Below, piece by piece: positions 18,816 through 27,598 of a DNA stretch of 60,626 nucleotides. The stretch is from an uncultured Chloroflexota bacterium (lineage in GTDB: Bacteria; Chloroflexota; UBA11872; UBA12225): assembly GCA_902805635.1 (NCBI GenBank), contig CADCTC010000095.1, positions 1-60,626 of the forward strand, given 5' to 3'. How positions within the stretch are numbered: the first letter of the stretch is position 1; every line of letters begins with the position of its first letter. Both the position numbers and the translations under genes were made by a program. Under the pieces are notes generated by a model. It worked only from the letters and a program-made list of their open reading frames with translations. It ran no database searches and was not told the origin of the DNA.

Positions 18816-19562
18816 ATGGCAGGCAGGCTTGACGGGAAGGTGGCGCTCGTCACCGGCGGGGCGCGCGGGATCGGGGGCGCGACGGCGGTGCGCATGGCAG
18901 CGGACGGCGCCAAGGTGGTGATCGCGGACCTGCTGGAGGCGGAGGCGTCCGAGACGCTGGCGCGCATACAGCAGGACGGTGGCGAGGCGATCTTCGTCAA
19001 GACCGACGTGACGAGCGAGGACGCTTGCCACGCGCTGGGGCAGGAGGCGGTGGAGCGCTTCGGGCGGCTGGACGTGCTGGTCACCAGCGCCGGCATCCTG
19101 CACGGCGCCTACCAGTCGATCGAGGAGCTGGCGCTGGAGACGTTCGAGCGGGTGCAGGACATCAACGTGCGGGGCACCTTCCTGGCGGTGAAGCACGCCG
19201 TGCCGCACATCAAGAAGGCGGGCGGCGGCGTGGTGCTGTGCATCTCGTCGGGCGCAGGGGTGCGTGGAGGCAGCTCGTCCATCGCGTACGGCACCAGCAA
19301 GGCGGGGGTACATGGGTTTGTAATGTGCGTGGAGCAGGCGCTGGCCCGCGACAACATCCGCACGCACGCCATCTGCCCCGGCAGCGTAGACACGGTGCTC
19401 AAGCGCGAGAACGTCGCCGAAGGCGCGCAGAAGGCAGGGCGCGACCCTCAGCAGGCGCTGGCGGGCGCCCAGTTGGTGGACCCGGCCGGCATCGCGGGCG
19501 TGCTGGCCTTCCTGGCGAGCGAAGAGGGCAGCTACGTACGCGGCACGATCTTCACGCGGTAG
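18816..19562 (+). CDS. Short-chain dehydrogenase/reductase (SDR)
   Basis: 248 aa, ATG with AAGGAG 6 nt upstream. Classical SDR motifs: TGGARGIG (13-20), Asp38 in VVIADL, Asn117 in QDINVRG, catalytic Ser144/145, Tyr158 and Lys162 (YGTSK). The usual NNAG is TSAG. Asp at the end of beta-2 points to NAD rather than NADP. The C-terminus (YVRGTIFTR) stops about 8 residues earlier than typical family members (GxxxxVDGG), so the last strand is shortened. Oxidises or reduces a secondary alcohol; substrate unknown. Confidence 0.93.
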   Translation: MAGRLDGKVALVTGGARGIGGATAVRMAADGAKVVIADLLEAEASETLARIQQDGGEAIFVKTDVTSEDACHALGQEAVERFGRLDVLVTSAGILHGAYQSIEELALETFERVQDINVRGTFLAVKHAVPHIKKAGGGVVLCISSGAGVRGGSSSIAYGTSKAGVHGFVMCVEQALARDNIRTHAICPGSVDTVLKRENVAEGAQKAGRDPQQALAGAQLVDPAGIAGVLAFLASEEGSYVRGTIFTR

Positions 19563-19770
19563 TGCGCGACGCTCAGTGCGTGTGCCCGCATGCTGCATGG
19601 GGGAGCAGCCAGGTCAGCACGCGGGCGCCGGGCTGACGGCGCAGGGCTGGGTTTTGTTGTCATTTGTTGCCCAAGTCACCTGTAACCGGGTGCCGGACCC
19701 GGTCTGGGCACCAGACATGCAGCGCGGCTCCGGACACACCACAGCAGCGCGGCAACGCAGCACCTGGCCG

Positions 19771-21093
19771 TCAAGGGGGTGGTAAGGCGCTGGGATCTCC
19801 GGCCGGACCGCGCGTGAAGGCCGGGTAGAGGTCCATGGGGGGAGGGTCGGTCCCCCAGCGCGCGCCGAGCGCCTCGCCGAGCCGGCCGGCAGTCTCTCCG
19901 AGGGCCTCCAGGCATCCGGAGCGCCGCGAGAGGTCCGCGAACACGCGCAGGCGCAGGAGGATGCGCTGGCGCTGGGTGGCGACGCCCCATTCGCTGTCGG
20001 CGTCCAGGGCGGACGCCAGCGACCGGCCGAGCGTGGTGAGCACCCAGGCGACGCAGCTCTGGACGAGCGCGCGCGTGTAGAGGCGGTCGTCCGCGGCCTC
20101 GGGGCAGCCCCGGACGAGCTCGGCGCGGTACGTGACTTCCATGCGCTCGACGAGCGCCTCGGGGAGGTCGCGCACGCACCAGCAGGTGGGAAAGCGGACG
20201 CGGCCGTAGACGCCGTCCCACAGGGCGTGGCGATAGCCGCCGATCTCGTAGTCGAACAGCCGTAGCGCATCCGTGGGGTAGCCGCGCGACGAGAGGGAGA
20301 CGACGGTGTTGTCCGGGCAGGGATCGCCGTGGGTGTAGGCGAGGAACGGGCCAGGGTCGGCGACCGCGGCCGCGGGCGCGACCACGTCCTGTGTCAGGCC
20401 AGGAGCGGGTGTGACGCAGGCGGCGGTGCACCGGTCCGCAAGCGATTCGCCTGCCCGCGCGACCTCCGCGGCATTGGCGGCGCGCGCGGCGGGTCCGTCC
20501 CCCGGCCCCAGGGCGCCTCTGATCCGCATGTACGCTGACTCGCGACCGGTGGTCGCGGCGTGCATGCGCCCGAGCGCCGCTGCCAGCATGAGCAGCCCAC
20601 GCTCCGCCTCATCGGCCGTGCCGTTCAACAGGTGGTCGTCCAGCCCGCGGGCTGACCCCAAGTCCTCCATGATGACGAAGCCGGCGGCCCTGTCGCCCGC
20701 ATAGAAGCGCGGGCTGCCGGCGATGTCCCCGCCGAGCTCCATGCTGAGCGCGGACAGGAACTCCAACCCCGCCCAATCGCGGTACAGGCCCTGGGTGGCG
20801 GGAGCATCATGCGCATCCGAGTCGTAGTCTCCGGGACGCCGCCGCTTGACCATCACCGTGGCCGGAGCACCGGGTGGTGCCTGGGTAAGGTGACAGCGGA
20901 GGAGCTGGTTGCGCCGGTCCGGGTTGGAGACGCGGTCCACCGCGCCGATCCTCACGGAGCCCGCCAGTGCGCGCTCGAGGGCAGCCTGAATGCCGGGCCG
21001 AAGCTCCTCGCACGCGTCGGTTCCGATTACCCCAGGGGAACTCGAGCCATGAGTCACACCGTCTCGGCCACTCGGGTTCTTTGACACAAACAT
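19771..21093 (-). CDS. APH-like phosphotransferase family protein
   Basis: 440 aa. ATG at 21093 is used rather than the TTG just before it; a GTG at 21054 is possible. The kinase pattern is YTHGDPCPDNTVV (HxDxxxxN catalytic loop) and LRLFDYEIGGYRHALWDGVYG (DxE in place of DFG), with MVKRRR as the candidate ATP-binding Lys and FVIMEDLG as hinge. Aminoglycoside, choline, homoserine or maltose kinases have this fold. A stand-alone gene with no resistance neighbour, so a metabolic substrate is as likely. The AT-rich sequence just upstream (TTAAGATAAT) may hold the promoter. Confidence 0.85.
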   Translation of the reverse strand: MFVSKNPSGRDGVTHGSSSPGVIGTDACEELRPGIQAALERALAGSVRIGAVDRVSNPDRRNQLLRCHLTQAPPGAPATVMVKRRRPGDYDSDAHDAPATQGLYRDWAGLEFLSALSMELGGDIAGSPRFYAGDRAAGFVIMEDLGSARGLDDHLLNGTADEAERGLLMLAAALGRMHAATTGRESAYMRIRGALGPGDGPAARAANAAEVARAGESLADRCTAACVTPAPGLTQDVVAPAAAVADPGPFLAYTHGDPCPDNTVVSLSSRGYPTDALRLFDYEIGGYRHALWDGVYGRVRFPTCWCVRDLPEALVERMEVTYRAELVRGCPEAADDRLYTRALVQSCVAWVLTTLGRSLASALDADSEWGVATQRQRILLRLRVFADLSRRSGCLEALGETAGRLGEALGARWGTDPPPMDLYPAFTRGPAGDPSALPPP

Positions 21094-21101
21094 CAATTAT
21101 C

Positions 21102-21284
21102 TTAATGCACGCATTCACGTGTAGGTGAGTACGCGACGACTAGCGGCGCGCCGGCTCCGGCGGTGACGGCGATCGTCTCCCGGAACTCGGCGCCGCCGTC
21201 CAGTGCAGCGGCGATGCGCAGGAAGTTGCGCGCGTGCTCCGGATCCGCTTGATCCGCTGGGATGCGCCGGGGAAGGCGCTCCGA
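21102..21284 (-). pseudogene. Start-less remnant of an unidentified gene
   Basis: On the minus strand, directly after an in-frame TAG at 21285-21287, 60 codons run without a start codon to TAA at 21102-21104. They read as protein: ADPEHARNFLRIAAALDGG, then EFRETIAVTAGAGAPLVVAY. GC-rich third positions match the neighbouring genes. It looks like the C-terminal end of a protein whose front half has been lost. The family is not recognised. Confidence 0.5.
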
Positions 21285-21348
21285 CTAGAGAGATCCTAAG
21301 ATTGTGCTACGTGCGCTGCGCGGGGCGCGCCAGGAAAGAGGGGACGCG

Positions 21349-22674
21349 ATGACCGACTGGACGGAGGGGATGTATGGCAGTAACACGGCCGGCGGCGAGT
21401 ACCCGGCGGGCGCTGGTGCGACCACGAGCACGGCGTTAGCGTATGGCGCGGGCACGCTGCCGGCGGAGGTGCGGTCGCGCTTCGTGCACAACGGGAACGG
21501 CATCCGCACGCATGTGCTGGAAGCCGGCTACTCCGGTGGCGCCCGTGGCGGCGGTGAGGACCGGCCGTGCGTGCTGCTGCTGCACGGGTTCCCGGAGTTG
21601 GCGTACAGCTGGCGCAGGGTGCTGCCGGCGCTGGCACGGGTAGGGTTCCACGCGGTGGCGCCGGACCTGCGCGGCTACGGGCGCAGCGGCGGCGCGGACG
21701 TGGCGTACGGGGACGACCTGCGACCGTTTTCGCTGCTCAACCACGTGCGCGACGCGCTGGGGCTGGTCTCTGCGCTAGGCCACCAGACGGTGGCCGCCGT
21801 GGTGGGGCACGACTTCGGCTCGCCCGTGGCTGCGTGGTGCGCGTTGGTGCGGCCGGACGTCTTCCGGTCCGTGGTGCTGATGAGCGCCCCGTTTGCCGGG
21901 CCGCCCCAGCTGCCGTTCGGCACGGCGGGCGACGGGCACGACGCACAAGGGGGCGCCGGTAATGGCGGCGGCGCCCGTGCCGGCACGCCCGATTCGTCTG
22001 ATGCGGGCATCCACGCGGCGCTGGCGGCGCTGGACCCGCCCCGCACGCACTACCACCGCTACTACGCCACGCCGGAAGCAAATGCGGATATGTGGCGGTG
22101 CCGCCAGGGGGTGCACGATTTCCTGCGCGCCTACTTCCACATGAAGAGCGCGGACTGGCGCGTCGGCGCGGGCGGCGCCGGCAACGCGCCCCGCCGGCTG
22201 TCCGGGTGGGATGCCGCCGCATTGGCGGAGCTTCCGCGCTACTACGTGATGGACCGGGACCGGACGATGGCCGAGACGGTGGCGCCGGAGGTGCCGTCCC
22301 CGGCGGAGGTGGCGGCGTGCCGCTGGCTGCCGGACGACGACCTGCGCGTCTACACCGCGGAGTACGAGCGCACGGGGTTCCAGGGCGGGCTGCAGAACTA
22401 CCGCGTGTCCACCGATCCCGCCTCCGCGTCTGAGCTGCGACTGTTCTCCGGCCGAACCATCGACGTGCCGGCCTGGTTCATCGCGGGGGCGAGCGACTGG
22501 GGCGTGTACCAGCGCCCGGGCGCGCTGGAGGCGATGCAGTCCGCGGCGTGCTCAGACTTCCGCGGCGTGCACCTAGTCCCCGGCGCAGGCCACTGGGTGC
22601 AGCAGGAGCAGCCCGACGCGGTCAACGCACTATTAGTGCGGGCGCTCACAGCGCAGGGTGGCGCTCCCGCATAG
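21349..22674 (+). CDS. Alpha/beta hydrolase, epoxide-hydrolase-like
   Basis: 441 aa from ATG 21349, preceded by AGAGGGGA at 5-8 nt; the frame opens at a GTG 21304. Motifs: oxyanion segment LLHGFPELAYSWR, DLRGYGRSG, nucleophile Asp in VGHDFGSPVAAW, and the catalytic His in PGAGHWVQQEQPD. Asp as nucleophile and HGFPE fit epoxide hydrolases and haloalkane dehalogenases. It is longer than usual (about 300-330) because of a 50-residue hydrophilic N-terminus and a Gly/Asp-rich insertion in the cap region (residues around 205-225). No signal peptide. Confidence 0.9.
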   Translation: MTDWTEGMYGSNTAGGEYPAGAGATTSTALAYGAGTLPAEVRSRFVHNGNGIRTHVLEAGYSGGARGGGEDRPCVLLLHGFPELAYSWRRVLPALARVGFHAVAPDLRGYGRSGGADVAYGDDLRPFSLLNHVRDALGLVSALGHQTVAAVVGHDFGSPVAAWCALVRPDVFRSVVLMSAPFAGPPQLPFGTAGDGHDAQGGAGNGGGARAGTPDSSDAGIHAALAALDPPRTHYHRYYATPEANADMWRCRQGVHDFLRAYFHMKSADWRVGAGGAGNAPRRLSGWDAAALAELPRYYVMDRDRTMAETVAPEVPSPAEVAACRWLPDDDLRVYTAEYERTGFQGGLQNYRVSTDPASASELRLFSGRTIDVPAWFIAGASDWGVYQRPGALEAMQSAACSDFRGVHLVPGAGHWVQQEQPDAVNALLVRALTAQGGAPA

Positions 22675-22929
22675 CGAAGCGTGAGAGGCAGCCCTGGAGC
22701 CCTGTCGGCGCATTCTCGTGCCCGGGCGCGGTTGTGCAGTGGATGCGCTGGATGCGCCAGCCCTATGCGGACGCATACACTCGCTGCAAACACAGTTCCG
22801 GGTTCAGTCAGAACACCAAAGACTGCGATTGCACCAGCGAACACGCCACGCTGCGCGCGGTAGAGCCGCGCCGGAGGGCAGTAGTCGCAGCGAATCGCTC
22901 CATAGTGCGCCTTGGAGGAGGCAGTACCG

Positions 22930-23907
22930 GTGCAGGGACAGGGACCCACACCCAACGGCAGCGCGGCGGCCCGGCAGGAGCACGCGGGGGTGCTCGCCCA
23001 AAGTGGCCCTCCCGGCGCCCGCAGCACCGGCGCCAGCCCCGACGATCCCTTCGTCGCGCGTCTGCGGGTACTCTTCGAAACCGCGGCCCAGGCGCAGGCT
23101 GCGCCCGACGAGGCTGCGCTGATGGCCGCCGTGGCGGCCGGGCTTAACCGCGTAGGGTTCAGCGCCCACCTGGACCTGCTTGAGCACGCGGAACACGCGG
23201 AGGACGCGGCGGGCGGGATGGGCAACCTGGTGCTGCGCCACGCGGCGCTCTTGCCGGCGGCGCTGCATCCGGCGGTCGAGCGGCGCCTCGGGCGGCCGCT
23301 AGTAGGGATCGAGCTGGACCCTGAGGCGCCGCCGTATGGCGCGGTGCTGCGCCGGGGGGAGGTTGTCTGGGAGCCCGACGCCGGGGCCTGGCTGGCGCAG
23401 GCGCTGCCGTGGCTGGACCGTGGCGCAGTGCGCGTGCTGGGCCGGATGCGCGGCGTCGGGCAGGGGGTCTGCGCGCCCATCACCGACGGCGCGGCGGTGC
23501 TCGGCGCGCTCAGCGTGTGGGGCGAGGTGGTCACAGAGGCCGATCTGCCCACTATCGCACTGCTGGGGCGCCACGCCGGCGGCGCACTGTCTGGCCTGCG
23601 TCTGCGACGGCGGGAGCTGGAGCGAGCACGCCTGGGCGGCGCGCTCCTAGTGGCGCGCACTGTGGCGCACGAGATCAATAACGCACTCTCGCCGGTCGCG
23701 GGATTCGCCGAGCTCCTCGCGCTGGCGCCCGAGGTCGCGCAGGTGCCGCGGCTGACGACATTTGCCCGCCTGATCGGCGAGGGAGCACAGCGGGCGACCC
23801 AAGCCGTCGCGCGGCTCCAGCGAATCATCGTGCTGGAGGAGACTGAGTCGCCGCTGGGGCCCGACCGGCCCGTGCTCGACCTGGACCGCAGCGCTCCCGC
23901 GCCGTGA
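22930..23907 (+). CDS. GAF protein ending in a stand-alone histidine-kinase DHp domain
   Basis: 325 aa from a GTG at 22930 with GGAGGAGG 7 nt upstream. Residues 1-38 are disordered. Residues about 45-220 form a GAF-like sensor domain (GLNRVGFSAHLDLL, GRMRGVGQGVCAPITDG, VLGALSVWGE). The C-terminus has a coiled helix (RLRRRELERARLGG) and the H-box VARTVAHEINNALSPVAGFAELL with His247, a second helix, and a tail LDLDRSAPAP. There is no ATPase domain: the protein stops 78 residues after the His. Soluble. No response regulator or kinase is nearby. The tail is homologous to that of the membrane protein at 5697-6293. Confidence 0.85.
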   Translation: MQGQGPTPNGSAAARQEHAGVLAQSGPPGARSTGASPDDPFVARLRVLFETAAQAQAAPDEAALMAAVAAGLNRVGFSAHLDLLEHAEHAEDAAGGMGNLVLRHAALLPAALHPAVERRLGRPLVGIELDPEAPPYGAVLRRGEVVWEPDAGAWLAQALPWLDRGAVRVLGRMRGVGQGVCAPITDGAAVLGALSVWGEVVTEADLPTIALLGRHAGGALSGLRLRRRELERARLGGALLVARTVAHEINNALSPVAGFAELLALAPEVAQVPRLTTFARLIGEGAQRATQAVARLQRIIVLEETESPLGPDRPVLDLDRSAPAP

Positions 23908-24008
23908 CGGAGGTGCCGCGGCAGCAACGCGGTTCGATGCCCATTCCGCACCAGGAGATGCGGCACATCGTGCGCCGCCGTTATCCTTGTGCGTAAGAGC
24001 CTTACCGG

Positions 24009-24194
24009 ATGCGGTACACGCTGTACGGATTGGTCCGCTCCTGGCCGGCGACCGGTGAAGACTTCCGCTCCAATGCGGCCAAGGGGCACACACCGCGCGG
24101 GGCAGAGATCGCCGGCCCGGAGTTGGTGCACCGGGCGATGGCGGAAGCGGAGTCTGCCCGCCGCGGCGCCTTGCCATTGAGCGAGCACCGCTAA
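24009..24194 (+). CDS. Small conserved-looking protein, possibly truncated
   Basis: 61 aa, MRYTLYGLVRSWPATGEDF then SNAAKGHTPRGAEI, with high GC at third positions like real genes here. From memory, similar small proteins with a WPxTxEDFxSNAAxGxxPR pattern occur in many bacteria and are somewhat longer, so this may be a shortened copy. No strong ribosome-binding site. Its TAA overlaps the TAG of the convergent GNAT gene by sharing CTAA. Confidence 0.5.
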   Translation: MRYTLYGLVRSWPATGEDFRSNAAKGHTPRGAEIAGPELVHRAMAEAESARRGALPLSEHR

Positions 24195-24787
24195 CAATCC
24201 CCCGCCGCTCCGTGCTCACCGCGCGCATCTGCTTTCCGCAGCGCGCGGTACTCGCGGTGGAGGATGGCCATGCGCAGGTCGTCGATCCACTCGCCGTCCA
24301 CACGCCGGCACTCGCGCACCACCCCTTCGTGCGCGAAACCGCACTTCTCGTAGGCGCGGATGGCGCGGTAGTTGTACGACAGCACCTGCAGCTCCACCCG
24401 GTGCAGACCAAGCGTGTCGAACGCGTACCCCAGTGCCAGCCGGATTGCGCCGCTCCCCAGTCCCTGGCCCCACAGCGCCGGATCGAAGATCTCCACCGAC
24501 AGCGCAGCCCAACCGGAGCGCCGGCTCATGCTCACGAACCCGGCGGTGCCCACGCAGCGGCCGTCCACGTCGATAGCCCAGCAGACGGGCATACCCGTCC
24601 GCGCGCGCAGCCACCCCGCCGCAGCGTTGTCCGTCATCTCCGCCGACGCCGGCGCATCGTGCCCCAGCATGCGCTCGAACTCCGGGTGGAGCCCGCACGC
24701 CTGCCGCTCCCGCGCATCCGCTTCGCGCAGTGCCCGCAGCAGAAAGTGCGTCCCTCGCAGCAGGCCTACTGGCGGCAACCCATCCAT
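24191..24787 (-). CDS. GNAT-family N-acetyltransferase (RimJ/RimL type)
   Basis: 198 aa, ATG at 24787. Central strands VGTAGFVSMSRRSGWAALSVEI are followed by the acetyl-CoA loop LWGQGLGSGAIRLALGYAF and the RimJ/RimL-like ending LHRVELQVLSYNYRAIRAYEKCGF. It acetylates an amino group using acetyl-CoA in the cytoplasm; the target may be a ribosomal protein N-terminus or a small amine. It ends convergently with the 61-aa gene, sharing the stop region. Confidence 0.92.
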   Translation of the reverse strand: MDGLPPVGLLRGTHFLLRALREADARERQACGLHPEFERMLGHDAPASAEMTDNAAAGWLRARTGMPVCWAIDVDGRCVGTAGFVSMSRRSGWAALSVEIFDPALWGQGLGSGAIRLALGYAFDTLGLHRVELQVLSYNYRAIRAYEKCGFAHEGVVRECRRVDGEWIDDLRMAILHREYRALRKADARGEHGAAGDC

Positions 24788-24817
24788 TGTGGACGTTCAC
24801 TCTCAGCCCTACGGGCC

Positions 24818-25591
24818 TCAACCAGTGGCGCCGGCCCACTCCTGCGCTTCCGCGGCCATCTCCCGCAGCGCTCCGGTCAGCGCGGCGTTGTCCGAGCGGT
24901 AGTTGATGAAGCGGAAGCCCTGTTCCACTCGCGTGCGCGACTCTTCCTTGGACTGGGTGACGTAGCCGGCGGGCGTGCCGGTGCGCTTGCTGGCCTGGGC
25001 CACCTGCTCCACCAGGCGCTCGTGGAACGCCGCGTCGTGGCCGCTGGCGCGCACGTCGATCATCAGGTCGCCCGGGCCGATCAGCACGAACCCGATCCCC
25101 GGCACACGCATGATCTCTTCCACGTTGGCAACGGCCTGCTCGGTCTCCACCATCACGCCCAGCAGGATCTCGTCGTTGGCGTTGGCGTAGTAGTCCTGCG
25201 CCCCATCGCCGATCAGCCCCAGGCGCACGCCGCCGCCGGAGCGGATGCCCAGCGGCGGGTAGTAGGCGGCACGCACCGCCGCCTGCGCCTGGCCGGCGTC
25301 CTGGACGTAGGGCACGATGACGCCCATGGCGCCCATGTCCAGCACCCGGTTGATGGTGCCCGGCTCCTGCCCCTTCACCCGCACCAGCGGCGTGCTCGGC
25401 GCCGCCAGGAAGCGCGCCAGCGCATCGTTGAGCGTGTGCTCGCTCCACTGCCCGTGCTGCCAGTCCAGCCAGGTGAAGTCGAACCCCAGGTGCGCCACCT
25501 GCTCCGCCAGCGACGGCGAGTCGTACACCACCATCGGCCCGGTGATCACCTGCCCCGCCCGCAGCTTCCTCAGCGCCTCGTTCCGCCGCAT
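24818..25591 (-). CDS. HpcH/HpaI family aldolase
   Basis: 257 aa from ATG 25591, with GGAGG upstream in a repeated GGAGGTT; the open frame to 26152 is noise. Family motifs: FTWLDWQHG (usually DMEHG), LVRVKG with the active-site Arg, MVETEQAVANVEEI (metal-binding Glu) and FVLIGPGDLMID (metal-binding Asp). It cleaves 2-keto-4-hydroxy acids to pyruvate and an aldehyde, as in 2-keto-3-deoxy-rhamnonate or 4-hydroxy-2-oxo-heptanedioate breakdown. This would suit the keto-deoxy acids made by the two enolase-superfamily enzymes, but it is not next to them. It follows the APH-like kinase with a 41-bp gap. Confidence 0.92.
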   Translation of the reverse strand: MRRNEALRKLRAGQVITGPMVVYDSPSLAEQVAHLGFDFTWLDWQHGQWSEHTLNDALARFLAAPSTPLVRVKGQEPGTINRVLDMGAMGVIVPYVQDAGQAQAAVRAAYYPPLGIRSGGGVRLGLIGDGAQDYYANANDEILLGVMVETEQAVANVEEIMRVPGIGFVLIGPGDLMIDVRASGHDAAFHERLVEQVAQASKRTGTPAGYVTQSKEESRTRVEQGFRFINYRSDNAALTGALREMAAEAQEWAGATG

Positions 25592-25632
25592 GCCAACCTC
25601 CAACCTCCAGCACGCCAACTGTACCCCGCCGC

Positions 25633-26718
25633 TCAGACGCGCTGGCCCGTCAACTCGCCGGCGTGCCAGGGCTCCTCGCCCAGCAGCCGCTCCAGCTCGT
25701 CGCGGTGCCGGTGGATCCAGGTCAGCGCGTCCAGGTTGCGCGCCAGGTGCTCCGCGTTGCCGTTGTGGGCGTATACCTGCACGAAGAACAGCTGCGTGGC
25801 CAGCATGCCCGGCCACAGCGCGCCGCGCTCCCGCGCCGTCAGCGTGTTCTCCCGCCGGTAGCCCTCCGCCAGGTGCGGGAACAGCGCCACCGTGGTCGCC
25901 AGGCCCTCGGGGTCGTAGACGCGCCACTTCATGCGGTCGGCCAGCATGTAGAACAGGTCGTAGACCCTGGCCCCCAGCGGCAGGTGGTCCATGTCGATGA
26001 ACCCCGATACGTCGCAGTCGCAGACCAGCACGTTCCCACCGTGGCAGTCGCCGTGCACGTGCTGCTCGGGCAGGTCCGCCAGCCGCACGCACACCTCGTC
26101 CGTGAGCTCCGGGGTGAACACCGCGTCCAGCTGCGCCAGCTGGGCCTGCCACTTTCCTTCTAAGTAGCCACGCGTCTGCGGCAGCGCGTTCTCACGGATG
26201 CGCTCCGGCAGCACCATGTGCCAGGACACGATCTCCCCGGGGTACGCCGCCAGCGCCCGGTGCAGCCGCCCAATGGCCGCCCCCACGTTGGTCCACGTCT
26301 GGGGCACATCCCACTGAGGCGCCCGCACCTCCCCCGGCAGTGCCGGCTCACTCCACCCACTCGGCAGCCTCCGGTGCAGCGTGTACACGGCGGCTTCGTC
26401 TTCCGGATGCCGCACGTAGGTGAGGCCGTCCTCGGCGGCCAGCGGCGTGGGGACGGGCACGCCGCAGGCATGGAGGCGGAGCAGCAGGCGGTGCTCCGAA
26501 GCCAGCCGCTCCAGGCGCCGCCCCACCGGCTGGCCCTTGGCCACCTCCTTCAGGACGTACCGCGTGCCGCTCTCCGCCGTGACGTCGAGCACCGTCCCCT
26601 TCTGGTAGAGCGACCGCCACTCGCGCACCGCGCCTGTGTGCTCCCGCCAACCGCGCAGGATGGCGGCGATCTCTGAATCCTGGCCCGCCTGGAAGCCATC
26701 CATAGGTGACTGGGTCAT
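25633..26718 (-). CDS. APH/homoserine-kinase-II-type phosphotransferase
   Basis: 361 aa from ATG 26718; ATGs at 26802 and 26805 are in frame but would add a low-quality leader and leave only 40 bp to the divergent gene. Motifs: YVLKEVA (ATP-binding Lys), QHVHGDCHGGNVLV (catalytic loop) and VSGFIDMDHLPLGARVYDLFYML (metal-binding DxD). It resembles homoserine kinase type II and MdsC-like kinases acting on small amino-alcohols or sugars. Same strand as the HpcH aldolase. Substrate unknown. Confidence 0.88.
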   Translation of the reverse strand: MTQSPMDGFQAGQDSEIAAILRGWREHTGAVREWRSLYQKGTVLDVTAESGTRYVLKEVAKGQPVGRRLERLASEHRLLLRLHACGVPVPTPLAAEDGLTYVRHPEDEAAVYTLHRRLPSGWSEPALPGEVRAPQWDVPQTWTNVGAAIGRLHRALAAYPGEIVSWHMVLPERIRENALPQTRGYLEGKWQAQLAQLDAVFTPELTDEVCVRLADLPEQHVHGDCHGGNVLVCDCDVSGFIDMDHLPLGARVYDLFYMLADRMKWRVYDPEGLATTVALFPHLAEGYRRENTLTARERGALWPGMLATQLFFVQVYAHNGNAEHLARNLDALTWIHRHRDELERLLGEEPWHAGELTGQRV

Positions 26719-26845
26719 GACGTGCTGTTCAGCCGGCCGCGCCTGCACCGCGCACCGCTGCCCCTCGTGTACGCGGTCCTTCGATGCGCCGTTGTAGAGC
26801 ATCATCCTACAGTCACTGCGCTAGTAGAAGCGTTATGAACCCGTC

Positions 26846-27577
26846 ATGACGAGCCTCTACGACACGATCGGGGTGAACTACTCCGACCTGCGGAAGCCCG
26901 ATCCCAGGATCGCGACCGTGATCCACACGGCGCTGGGGGATGCGCGGACCGTACTGAATGTGGGGGCGGGCGCGGGGTCCTACGAGCCCGCGGACCGGGA
27001 GGTCACCGCCGTGGAGCCATCAATGGAGATGATCCGGCAGCGGCGCGCCTCCGCGGCTGCTGTCGTTCGGGGCTGCGCCGAGGACCTGCCGTTTGGGGAC
27101 AAGTCCTTCGATGGCTCGATGGCGGTCCTGACGGTCCACCACTGGGCCGACAAGGCGAAGGGCCTCGGGGAGCTGCGCCGGGTCACGCGCGGGCCGGTCG
27201 TGATCCTGACGTACGACCCCGCGTTCCGCGAGTTCTGGCTGGCGGACTACATCCCGCAGCTGGTCGCGCTAGACGAGGCGCAGATGCCGCGGATGGCCGA
27301 CTACGAGCGGTGGCTCGGACCAGTCCGCATTGCTCCCGTGCCGGTTCCGCACGACTGCACGGACGGCTTCCTGAGTGCCTACTGGCGGCGCCCGGCGGCG
27401 TACCTGGACCCGCGGGTACGGGCGGCCATGTCGCCCTTCTGGGCGGTGGGCGACGTCTCGGACGCGCTGGGCAAGCTGGAGGCCGACCTCAAGAGTGGCG
27501 CCTGGGCCGAGTGCCACGCGGATCTGCTGTCCCTGGACGCGTACGACTGCGGGTACCGGCTGGTGGTGACGTGCTGA
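26846..27577 (+). CDS. Class I SAM-dependent methyltransferase
   Basis: 243 aa. SAM-binding motif I is VLNVGAGAGSYEP, motif II acidic residue in VTAVEPSMEM, and motif III-IV GCAEDLPFGDKSFDGSMAVLTVHHWADK, the layout of Methyltransf_11 proteins. The C-terminal half has Trp and Tyr residues likely to form the substrate pocket. Divergent from the APH-like kinase. Target molecule not evident. Confidence 0.92.
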   Translation: MTSLYDTIGVNYSDLRKPDPRIATVIHTALGDARTVLNVGAGAGSYEPADREVTAVEPSMEMIRQRRASAAAVVRGCAEDLPFGDKSFDGSMAVLTVHHWADKAKGLGELRRVTRGPVVILTYDPAFREFWLADYIPQLVALDEAQMPRMADYERWLGPVRIAPVPVPHDCTDGFLSAYWRRPAAYLDPRVRAAMSPFWAVGDVSDALGKLEADLKSGAWAECHADLLSLDAYDCGYRLVVTC

Positions 27578-27598
27578 CACGCCAACCGAAGGCGCAGA

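Noticed and set aside
18368..19096. N-terminal extension of the HyuA gene over the SDR and small membrane gene
   Set aside because: The extension has no homology to the family and runs antisense to a clear SDR; the AGIDIGGTF start of HyuA lies just after ATG 18340.
19680..19725. GGTGCC...GGCACC inverted repeat as a terminator after the SDR
   Set aside because: The stem is short and imperfect and no T-run follows; too weak to list as a feature.
22398..24197. A 599-codon minus-strand frame
   Set aside because: Antisense to the GAF-DHp gene; low-complexity Ser/Arg/Pro product.
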